DNA from: Dipetalonema caudispina
Lineage: Eukaryota; Nematoda; Chromadorea; Rhabditida; Onchocercidae
Assembly: GCA_013365325.1 (NCBI GenBank)
Contig: JABVXV010000155.1
Span: 1 to 64,000 of the forward strand
DNA length: 64,000 nucleotides
Direction: 5' to 3'
Of the stretch, positions 26,411-38,090 are shown in pieces. A program made the translations under genes and the position numbers. Positions within the stretch are counted from its first letter, which is position 1, and every line of letters begins with the position of its first letter. The notes under the pieces were generated by a model that was given only the letters and a program-made list of their open reading frames with translations, ran no database searches and was not told the origin of the DNA.

Positions 26411-29400
26411 GGTTTCAAATTATTGTAAATATTATTTTCGTCTTTTTTTATGTAAAATTTCAATGAAGCAGTTTTTTTTTTTTTACTTATCCGAAGAGAA
26501 TAGAAAGAAGTGCATTAGGATAAACAAATGCAAACAATAATATATGAGATACTTACTTTATCATATCATATTACCTTTATTATCTTCTTTCTATTGTTTA
26601 CAAAAAAATGAAAAAAGATAAATGAAATTTAAAATTGAAAAAGACAATGAAATAATAAGTACAATATTCATGAATTTTAGTAGCATATATTTTTCCTTTC
26701 AATTTTATCTTTGTAACAATGTTATCAATTTGTTTTTTCAAATAAAATTTCCTTTATTAAAAATGTTATCCTAACTTTAAAAACATTCATGAAATTATAT
26801 AGCTTTTAATGCCTAGTTTTATTAGCCATATTACCCAATAATATCCAAAGCTAGTCCACTTTTAGCGGTCAGAACTACAGCATACTTTGCCATGAATTAT
26901 TTATTTCATACATTTAGCATATATTTTAAAAGCAATCATCAAATAAATGAACAAATAAAATTTTTTCGAGCAGCAAAATTTTCATTAGATAAAACATTAT
27001 TAACAACGGTTATTTATCAAATTAACTGACACTGATAATTAACTATTAGTGTTTAGCAAACTATTCATGGTTGTTTTTTTTTTTTTGTCTGATCACATTG
27101 TTTGGATTAATAATTGGCAAATAATTTACAATTTACCGATAATTTCCATAATTATTCATTCAATACAAATCAAAGAATACATTGAAGTGTTTCATCACTA
27201 TCGTTTTTTCAATTTTGTAATGATATTGTGGACTAATTTGCTATAATCATTTGTGGTGTTGAAATTCTTCTCGGTAAAAATTGCTAATTTAATTGAGTAT
27301 TTTTCTAATAGGAAGGTATAAATACTTATATTATTTCGAAATTGTACATCAGCTTTGTCCTTCAACGTCTTATTTACATTTCATTTTGATTCGAATTTTT
27401 TATAAGTTAACAATAATTAAATTTTTACTTTGGAAATGATTTGTTATGCATAAAAATTCTAGAAAATTTAATAATCGCAGTTTTACCAGCACTTGAATTT
27501 TCGCTTTTTTTTTTATCAAAATTTGTTCCGTTCCACTCATTTTTTTTGACAAATTGAAGAAATAAGTTGCAGTCTTTTATCAAAAAAGAAAAAAAAACGA
27601 TTTTAAAAAGCTTTAGATGATGAATTCGAAAACTATTAATCGAAAAAAATTGGTAATGATTTGATTTGAAGAGGGAAAAAAAATTGGTGGAAAAAAAATT
27701 TTGCTAAAAGTATTTGTCGCCTTTTATATTTATACATTTTAATATATTTAAAGGGGGCAAACAAATTTCAATCATTTACAATGTGTGATACTATGAATTA
27801 ACAATTTCATAAATTCAAAGTATTAAATTTGCCAAGAAAAAAAAAAAACGAAATGAAAAATTAATCAATTCGACAAGTAAATTTGCTATTTTTTTAAATT
27901 AATATTTTTAGGGAATAATATTGCCAAGGATGCTTAAATAAGTGAGAAATTTGTTGAAATAATGAATGTTGACATCGTTTTAATAATTTTTCTTTCATAT
28001 GTTTCACAATTTTTTCTTTTTTTTTTGCTTACAAATTGAGGCGCTAATAAATTTCTCACACAGCTTTAATGTTCGACATTTCGTTAACAAATTCAAAGCC
28101 TTTCTTAAACTGAATTTAAACAACAAAATCTTTATTTAAAACAAAATCAATGCTTATTAAAACAAAAAATTTTTTGCAAAAATATTAGTAAATCATAAAT
28201 TCGTGCAATTTTACGTAGGATGACAAAAAAAAAAAAAGAAAAAAAAAAGAAAAGAATAAATGGAGTTAAAAGAGAAGAAAGTTTTTGACGTAATTTGTTT
28301 ATTGTTGATCATAATTGAGAACTGTACTTAGGTTATACGATCCTAACATTTTGTGGTACTGATTAACTTATAAATTACTCTTCCATTGGTGAACTTTTCC
28401 GAAACTTGTGATCTCTCTCGCATGTAACTAATTATTATGACATGAAACATTCACTTTTGACATGCTTGAAACATCCCTGGTCTATTTTCATTTTATTATC
28501 ACTATCATTTATCATTACAGTTAGGTTATCAGGTTGAACTTCGAAAGTAATTTCTTTATTCCTAATAATACATGAGAGTTATCACAAATTTAATAAATAT
28601 TTTTTCATATTAAAGAATTGAAATTAATTGAATTATCATAGTAACTATATCGATCTATCCGTATGTTAGAATGGAAATCAATATTTCAGCGATAGTTTAA
28701 TCGAACAATAATTTTTATAAATATTTATATTTATGTTCCATCGTCGAATTGTGATATAATTTCGGAAATTAGATTCAATGATTCCAGCTTCAGTAATTAT
28801 ATTTGATGATTCTAACATCAGAAATTTTTCCCGAATTAAATTATCATTTGAAAAATATCAATAAATAGCATTTCTTCATCCTATCAGCATTCCCATCAAT
28901 TTATCTCTGCTTGGTATTCATCATAGACTATTTAATAAGTTTGTATTTAATTATTAAGTAAAATTCTACTTTTGCAAAGAGGAATATCGTCCGTTAACTA
29001 GCATTTTTAACAATAGGTAATAATTATCACCTAGCAATGATTTTATAGAAATATACCCAATTTTTCTTTTCTCTCTATTCCTCTTTCGTCAAATATCGGA
29101 CAAAAACTTGAAATGATGGAATTTCTCAAAGTATTCCTAATTTTGAATTGAGTTATTTCTAGAAAAAATACAGTTTTGTTCCTAAACTTTCCCTTATTTG
29201 CTCATTATTTCATTAAAGATATTGATTTTTTTGCTTGTTTTTTTTTTTTCTTTAGAAAAATAGCAGGAAATGTTATTATTATGAGTGAATTAGCAATTTT
29301 TAATTAATAACAGATGATAGAGAAAATATGACAACATTTCAGCAAACAGTTTCGAATAAAATTTTTGCAACAAAAATAATGAATTGTTACATTTGCTAAA

Positions 29401-31199
29401 GTTGAAAGTATTTCCTCAAATAAAAAATGTAAACATTCTAATTTATTTTGTATATGCAACCAATAAGTCTTTTACTCATGGGAATTATTAAAGAACCAAT
29501 TGTAATTTAAATAACTATCCATTTATTTTGATTGTGCTAAGAAAAATGAACAAATAAAAAGAATAGTCTTTTCAGCAAAAAAGAAAATTCATTGCTTCTC
29601 TTACCTTTAATTTTCTCATGATTGATGAAAATTAATTAGTTTTTCACTAAAATAATCATAACTAATTGTTATTTTACTTTCTATTACTATTGTTATTTCA
29701 GTTGCATAATTCATTGCTCATTTTCTTTTTTCGCTTCAGGTATATTCATAAATTTTATTTTAACAAAGACTTTTTTTTTTTAATAAAAGAAACTTTTTCA
29801 TCATTACCATTCATCAATACTTTGCTTAAATTTGAGGAAAAAAAATGTATTGCTAACATTATTTGCTATTATATATTTATTGCATATCCATAACTAAGAA
29901 TAACTTTTCAAATTTTAAAACTTCCTAATCATTTGAAATATTATTGATGGATTTTTTTTGGTCAAATTTAAAATTCAATACTTATAATATCTTATCATTA
30001 TATAATTCGTTCCAAATCTCCATGCATACAGAAACTTTCTAAATATCCGATTAATCATTTTACATTTTCCTCTAACATTATCTCCTTCAATCTTATCTTA
30101 ATCTTTTCAATTTTTTTCTTTTTTTTTTCGTTTAATTTCTGATTGCAATTTCGTTTATTGAATTTTTTTCTTTTCTTTTTTTTTTCACATGCATTTCATT
30201 GATAAAAAAAGAAAAATGAAATTATTACCTCTATAATTTTTCAGTATTTTCCTTTCTGACACTTTTTTCTTTTCTGTTTTCTAAGTAAAACTTTTCGTTT
30301 TCTTTATTCTCCTTTTCTACGTTTTAAATGAATTCTTCAGCATTACTTTTGACATTACTTCTTTAGCTGATATTAAATTCTTGAAGGGAAAAAAAAAAAA
30401 AACATAATCATTTCATTATGAATAAATGATTTATCATATAAAGAGAGAAAGAAGAAAAAAAAGTGCTTGCAGAAAAATTTTTCCCAAATAATTTTTTCCT
30501 CTTCTATAACATTTTTTATTCTATCTGAGTTACGATGAATTATGTAATTCTTCCATCATTTCAATGCATTTTCTTTTTTTTTTTTTTTTTTTTTTTGTTA
30601 CCTATTATTCCAAAAACTCTTCATTTCTATTTTTTTTTAAAAAAAAAAAGAAAAATTTCCACATGATTTCATTCTTAAATTGGCAAAATTATATTCATCC
30701 AATATCTTTCAAAATTCTTTCATGATTGCTATATCTCTGTTTTTTTTTTCTTTTTTCATTTTGTATCATTGCAAAACATTCATTATCAATTATAACTATT
30801 TATATTTTTTGATTATATATATATTTTGAAATATGCATATTATCCCATACTGATATATATATATATTACGTACATAAATATTATTATCACTGTATCTGCA
30901 TTCCTAATCTATTATTTATGCAACAGGTTATTCGTGTTCATATGTTCGTAACAATGATAATGATAGTGATGTACCATATACATATTGATAAAATGTAATA
31001 TTTCTCCAATCTTAGATTCGTCAAAAAAAAAAAACTGCAAGAAAAATAATAGCAGTAATGATTTTATAGCGTTTTCGGTATTGTTTATTTCTTATGTGTT
31101 GCACAATATCAGTGATAGTGTGTTAGTGATATTAACGAGTGATAATTTGGCATAGCAAATAATGATATATGTATGATAATTATCAACAAACAATAAAAT

Positions 31200-34075
31200 A
31201 TGGCTAGCAATAATAATACTTCTATTAAACAATGCATTGAATCTGAAGTAAGTTTCTTTTTTTCAAAATTTATCATCTACAATGCATAACAAGAATCTCA
31301 AAAATTAGCTTGAAATTTTTTTAAACTTAATTTAGATTAAATACATGAAAAATTGCTATTAAGTGAATTCATTATTTCTAACTTTTGAAGTGATGAACAG
31401 CTATCGACAAATGAATAGTAAGAAAAATCAATATGAAAATTGATAAATTTAATTTCATATATTTAAAATTCTGACCAAATTTTGAAGCACATTTTATTTC
31501 CATTGTTTAAACAATATAATTTTTCGTCTTTATCTTAAAATATGATCGAAAATCTAATATGACTAAACATCTTCAGTCTTTTTTTTGTCACTTAATCAAA
31601 TTTAATTAGTCATAAATTGTTTCAATTTGACTTTTAAATAGCTCAAACAATAGCATAACATCATTCGGAACGAAGAAAAAAAAATTAGTTTCAAGAAATG
31701 TCAAAGTAATTCGAAATATGCTAGAACAATAATCAATCAATAAATTGTATGCTTTATTATAGGTAGTTGATGAGATAACAATAACAAATGCTAATGCAAT
31801 TATTATGCACATGTTACTCGTTATGTGTCTCTTTTCCGTATGTCTCCAAATACTTGTTATCATCAATGCTTTACGATATATTCGTCGACATGCAAGCGAA
31901 TGTTATATGCATATATTTTTACTCAATATGACCTTAGCTGATCTTCTATTAACTGGTCAGTATTTTGACTTTTTTGCAAATAGTGATTTTATGGTCAAAT
32001 TATTCATCAATTGTTATAATTAATCTTACAAAAAATTCTTTTACTTCAATTGTGATATATTTGGAATTTCTTCATCTATTCGATTTAGTTTATATATTTC
32101 AGGTATTGCACTACCAATGGAATTTCTAATAGATATTGATACGATTACGTTGCAATTCCCGTATCATATCAATTTGATGATGCATTTCCTTCTTTGGCTT
32201 GGTACTTCCGTATCCGGACTAAACTTGGTGCTTTTAAATGTTGACAAGCTTATTTTTTTCAAATTTCCTCTAAGGTTTCTTTTTTTTCTGTTTTTTATGA
32301 CATTAAATATTCAATTTGAAATTAAAATCTATTCAACTATTATGATAGAATATGCGATTCATTTCAAAGCAGTTTCCTGTGATAGCTACTTTAATTTATA
32401 TTTAACGATCATTTCCTGCAATAATTAGGCTTTCCACATTTAAAGTACTAATAATTATAATTAGCAATAATAACAAATATTTTCCACTCATAAATATTAA
32501 AAGTCAACACAATGGCAATTAAGTAGGATGAATTAATGCTTAGAATTGTAAATTTCTTCTAAAAAATCCTTATACGACTAAACTTGGCTTACAAAAATGC
32601 AAAAATGTTCCTAGCTGAATAATCAAATTATCTTCATACTTCAACAAAATTTTCAATTCATTGGTGTACCATAAGCAACACATCAAATCAATTTCCCGCT
32701 AATTATTCCATTTGTAATTAATGAAATTATTTCAAGGTACTCTGAATTGATGACACGAAATCGAGCATATCTGATGGCATTTGCTACTTGGTTTTTTAGT
32801 GTCATCTTCATCTATTTAGCATTTCATACTCGAGCATTAATTTGTCGTTATAATTGTGAACGGCTTACAACCGATAATAGTCGTTATGGTCCATTAATGT
32901 ATTTATTCTTTACATTTTTCGTTTCCGCTTTTCCGGCTCTCTCATCCTTTATGGTTGCATTATATCTATTACGAATTGTTAACATTCATAGGAAACAAAT
33001 TACTGAAGGTTATTTTATTTACATATTTCTTTCCTATTATCTCTTTTTTTTTCGATTTTTTTTTTTTTTATAAGCAATGATTTGAATGGAATACTTTCAA
33101 AAATTTAATATTGAAAATTTATCAAAGATTAAATTAATTTGGATTCAATGTTTTACTTTGGCTTGAACAGAAGTAACAAGATTATGTTAAAATTTAAATT
33201 TACACAAGTAAAATTTGTTGCTATTGAAATTAAAATTTTACAACAAATTTTTATTTTGTTTTTTTTCTAATTTTTGAATGTATTTTAATAACTACTCATT
33301 GCATAACTTATTCATTTTGGCATTTTAACGGTTAATTTTTCATGTATTTATCATTTAGATAATTAGGATAAGTTGGATTATATTAAATGTAATAATTCAA
33401 ATTATCGGTTTGATAATTATAAATTATTAGCTCAAATTTTAGAGCAGAAATTATACACTGCAAATGGTATATGCAGGAAAAATAATGCTATGAAATCTGG
33501 AATGCGTACATTTTATTTCATCTTCATTTCAACCTTTTTCACTATTTTAACGCTAACACCGTATCGTTTGGTAACACTATATAGGACAATCATTGATAAG
33601 GATACTGTAATCCGGACATGTAACAGTGTCTTTATCAGTGTACTTACCTATTATGCAATGGATCTAAATCCGGTATGTTTGATCAATCGAATAATTAAGG
33701 ATTAACTATTCGAATTAATTCTTACAATTAATTGTTCAGTATCTTAACTTCACAATTTGATTAATATATTAGAACTGACCAAAATAGTGAAGAAATTCGT
33801 TAAAATATATATTCTCATTATCATACAAAATGCATTATTTTATGTTCGTAGCGAAACATTACGTATTCTCAGACAGTAAGTGACATTTGACACTGCTTGT
33901 TAAATAAATTATCAGTAATTTAATTATTTACAGTGTTATCAGTATTTTGTGTTTTTTCCAGATTCTGAATCCACTATTAACAGTTACCATACTACCGCAA
34001 TATCGTTTACACTGCTTGAATTTTTTTATACCACTCCGGCTTAGAAATAGTCATGACGAGATGTGCGACAAATAA
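31200..34075 (+). CDS. Seven-transmembrane G protein-coupled receptor, about 357 residues
   Basis: Exons 31200-31247, 31763-31955, 32103-32274, 32737-32977, 33367-33672 and 33962-34075 give 1074 bases in frame. The short N-terminus has an NNT glycosylation sequon. TM1 (about 30-53) holds the conserved Asn of VIINAL; TM2 has NMTLADLLL with the conserved Asp 76; TM3 ends LLNVDKLIFF; TM4 has FATWFF; TM5 has SAFPALSS; TM6 has TLTPYR; TM7 has LNPILNPLL. This is the rhodopsin-like (class A) fold, neuropeptide or orphan type. Oddities: DRY is replaced by DKL, the TM3 cysteine position is Asn 104, and the NPxxY tyrosine is missing. The exon 4 end is uncertain: a better donor at 33009 adds VNIHRKQITE but does not keep frame with exon 5. 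The ligand is unknown. Confidence 0.82.
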
Positions 34076-36990
34076 AATGTTGAGATTTAAGAAACAGAAT
34101 GTGAAGCAGTAAATTCAATTATTATTTGAATTGCTGTTCAACAAAATTTTCCTTCATGACAATGAAATTATCAATATTTGCTCTTTTAACATCGTCTCAT
34201 TCATTTTGTTGAGGAAAAAAAAAACCATTTCGATTATTCATTATGCTGATCAAACTTTATAAAAAATTTTGTAAAGATTTTGTAAAGCTCTTTAAAAAAA
34301 TTTTGAATAGAATTCTGCATTTTGGCGAAATTATCCATCAATTGATAAGATTCAAAATGATAAAAATTGGAGAACTGTGATGCAGCCATCCTCAATTAAT
34401 GCATAGTTCAATTTTAAATTACAAAAACATAACTTCTAAAAATACAAATTAAAATAATGAAGTAAAACAAATATACAGTTTGTTAAGTTTAAAGTTTTCC
34501 TATTTCTATCCATTCATAAAACACAAATAATAATGATAAGAATTCGATATCTCATATTGCGGATGCGAATACCGTTGCATTCATATCTATACCGTCGTAA
34601 AAAATTTGGTTATCATTTCGATATTATGGTTGTCATTTTATTTTTATAAAAATATTGACACAAACAAATTTTTTGCTTCCTACTTCGAAACTTCCAAAGA
34701 CAGACAGCGAAAGAAATGAAAAAGGGAATTTTTATGGGAATATATAATGAAATTTAAAATTCAACTTTAAAAAAGGAAAAAATCCTACAGAGTTGAAAAA
34801 AAAATTGTTTGAATAAAAGCTAAGCTTAATTTTGTTGCTTTTGCTTTTATTGCTGAAATGTCATTATTTCATTATCATATAATTATCATTTAGTTTTATT
34901 CCATCATCCAAGAAAATTTTAACAGTTATAAATATTCTTAAAAATATTCAAATTAATCATTATCATTTGTGAGCACAAAAAATTCACCTTTCTTTTCTTT
35001 CCATAATTGCTATTAAATCATAATATCATTTTAAACTTTATTATGGCAAATATTTTCTTGGACTTTTTAAATCTTTTTTTTTTTTATTTTCTTGTAAAAA
35101 TTATCGAAAAAAGAAAAGAAAAAAAAAATTTTGCATCAAATTTTTGGGATTGTTAAATTTAATTGTTACATTGAAATCATTGAAAATCAATCATAATTCC
35201 CAGTACATGCGCTAATTTGTTGCTCCCCAAATATTGTATTTTATTTTTGGCATCTGTCGCTTCTTTTTTCGACGTTTGACAAATTTGTTCGCTATGATAT
35301 TAACATAACATCTAACAAAATATTTCATTTTATTGTATTTGTTTTTATGAATGATTGCTACATCCTAAATAAAAGCTTCTATTGTTTGTGTAACGTTTAG
35401 ATAAAAAAAAAAAAAAAAGACCATTGAAGTTTATTAAATGAATTGATGGAATTTCTGAAATGATTTATGCTTTATATGGTTTAGTTTGATCTACACAAAC
35501 AAATCCATCAGCAGTTTTTTGAATCGATCACTTTTTTTTTTTTTACTTTTCGAATGGATTATAGTTCGTAATGTCTATTGATTATTAATCAGGATATGAT
35601 AAGGAAACATTTTTTTGAAATGACCTATATTGAAAGATGCAAGTTCATGGAATACAAATGCAAAGACTTATGAATAAACAAAAATAAAGTACATTAAAAC
35701 AAAATTTATTCACCTATGGCAAATTTGTATTATGTGATCAATAATTTTCTGACTTCATTATACAGGCTAGGTTAAATATTTTACAAAGTGGACATCTATT
35801 TATCACGAACTTAAAAAGTAATGAAAAATTTCGGAACATTTTTCTTGAGTAATTTTAACTGAAATTCCTATTGAAATCCCTAGGAATTAAATTATTTCGC
35901 TTTGCAACTGGCAATAACTAAGAAGTTGAGATCTATTGAAAGTAATTGCACTTTTTTTTTTTAAATTTGACCGAAATTTAATTGAATCGATGGTAGTAGA
36001 TAACAATCAGCATGCAGAAAAACCACTGTTAAAAGAAAAATGAAATTAAAATTAGGGAAGCAAAGCGTAAGAATTAAAATATTTCTTTTTTTCCGCTGCC
36101 GATATTTTTCCCACTGTTGAACAGATATTTAAAAATAAACAAAATCTGTTAGTTGTAGGAATTATTAATTCTGTTTATCAGTTCTTAACTTTGATATTCC
36201 AAAAAATTTTCCATATAAATAATATGGAATGATTGAGAGTCTTAAAAACAGAAACGAAAGAAACTTTAAAACTTCTTGTAAACTTTATATGACTGATTTG
36301 TTTATCGTAGTAATCTTTCTAAAGCTAATACATCGACTTTTATTTTATTTTTAATTCTACGTACAAAAATTAGTTTCGCTACATTTATATGACAGCAAAG
36401 AAAAAAGGAAACAGGAGCAACTAAAAGTTTTAAAAAGAAAACAAAAAATCACTAAGAAGCTGAAATTCCTTTGAAGATGAAACAGGTCGGGAAGATTTTC
36501 TTCCTAAAATAATCCTAATGATAAAAATAAATTAATTAATAGTTTCGAAGTTTTGATGTAGGATGAAAGATAAGAGCTATCCCAATGGTTTAATTTTTTA
36601 TGTACAAATGGGAATCTATTTTCCAACGATAAGATAAGGATAATTTTGAAATACATTGTATTAAAAGGTTGCAAATTTGTAACTAAGTTTTTGCAATAAA
36701 TGCATAAATAATCTCAGATAAGGTCATTTCACCAGTGCTTAATGAATAGATCGTACCATTTTTGGAGTTTGCAAACTTTTCACAATGGAAGTTATCAAAA
36801 TAAAACAACGTGGCAACAATATCCATTGAAACAACCGTATAATACCTGGCATGATTTAAAAAAAAAAAAAAAATTAAAAATAAAATATCAAATGAACAAC
36901 AAAAGCTTCTTCTTTCCACATATCTAAGCAACCAATCATCACTCATTCACTGGATTTGACCAAATTCGGTTAATGCTAAAGAGAAATTAA
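34076..36990. other. AT-rich intergenic region, no gene seen
   Basis: Homopolymer-rich DNA between the GPCR and the BTB gene. A minus-strand frame ending at 36683 (from an acceptor near 36863) was considered as a last exon of the BTB gene but its phase gives an early stop. Nothing else could be supported. Confidence 0.6.
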
Positions 36991-38090
36991 TCAATCAAAT
37001 CAAAAGGTCAATTAGAGTTAAGTGGCAATATTTTGACCTTTAAATCTAAGGGTCAATTATTTAGGTCGGACACCTACCGTAACCAGCAATCTTAAATTCT
37101 GTTTCACCTAAAGCGCCGCAAAAAAAGTGAGAGATTATAGTCAACAGTAGAGACGACGAAGAGCGGGTGAACTTTTCCCTTACACCACTCATTGTTTGCT
37201 GCATTCAAATTATTCTTGATAAAATAAAAATGTGTGGGATTGATTTACAGCATTTCAAAACAGAGGTTAGATCGATTAATCGAGTAATCTCCACCTGAGG
37301 AATGCAAAAGCAACGATTTGGGAGGTTCTAATGAGGCGTTCCTCTTCCGGTGTATACCACCGGGGAAGGGTCAGGGTCACTCAACATTTGCAATTCCAAA
37401 AAGAAGTTGGGTCAATCCAGTGGAGCAGTGATTCCTCCTGTCAAACCAGAGTGAAATAGTTCTCCAAAATTCTAGACGAGTCGGGGATGCAGCATACGAC
37501 TACTATTCATTTAATACGAAGACTTTAAAACTCATTGCACTAATTCCTGGTTTTCTGATTCACTTCACGGAAATGAAACCTCCTGAAATTATCCATTGCG
37601 GGTATACTTTAAATTTCCTGAAGGCTGGACATGGAAAACGACTCAACAAGGAGACATTCTTCTAATGCATAGCAAATAAATGGTCAGTATTGGAACGATG
37701 CAACTTCAAGCAACAATAATAATTCCTGAGATTATTTCAACCGCAAAAAGGAAAAAAGTAAATTGGGAAAGAATCAGCTGAGGTGAACACGTGGAAAGAA
37801 ACCTCAAAATATTGAGTTCTGATCGAAGAGCAGAAACAAATTTTGAACAAATTGAAAATTACAAATAAGCAAGAAAAAATTCAAGACTGGGAAGTTGTTA
37901 TCAAAAAAGGTGAAACAAATATTCATCGCATAATTCAATTTGCACAGGGAGCAACTACGAAAGTATGTGATCCGGATGAATATTCAAAGAGATCAACACG
38001 TCCGGATGCATCTGAAAAAAATCTTGGAGTGAAGATGGATAGTGATGAAAAAGAAAATTCTTTTACTAGAAGGTAAAGGCATAAAACATA
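36990..38090. other. Unexplained less AT-rich island
   Basis: About 1.1 kb that differs in texture from the flanks: few homopolymers and more GC. It contains a hairpin at 37343-37370 and, on the plus strand, a 78-codon frame (37843-38076) of charged, coding-like composition (GETNIHRIIQFAQGATTKV). There is no terminal repeat, reverse-transcriptase or transposase motif that I can see. It could be the remains of a gene or transposon, or the 3' UTR of the BTB gene. Confidence 0.4.
37343..37370. repeat. GC-rich hairpin
   Basis: CTTCCGGTG and CACCGGGGAAG pair around the loop TATAC: six uninterrupted pairs (CCGGTG/CACCGG) and an outer CTT/AAG extension across a two-G bulge. It is strikingly GC-rich for this region. 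Confidence 0.6.

Larger units (their letters stand above)
22901..31199. other. Gene desert, second half, up to the GPCR
   Basis: Extremely AT-rich with T and A runs of 20 or more (26011-26032, 30574-30596). Listed open frames are T-run-driven strings of Phe, Ile and Leu. Two things stand out and are reported separately: a small open frame after a perfect acceptor at 26041, and a degenerate 20-bp-period repeat at about 26220-26410. The last kilobase is the 5' flank of the GPCR gene. Confidence 0.6.

Noticed and set aside
36683..36863. Minus-strand open segment considered as the last BTB exon
   Set aside because: In the phase required by the upstream exon it stops early, and it lies 1.3 kb away; a nearer exon at 38011-37955 fits better, though neither is proven.
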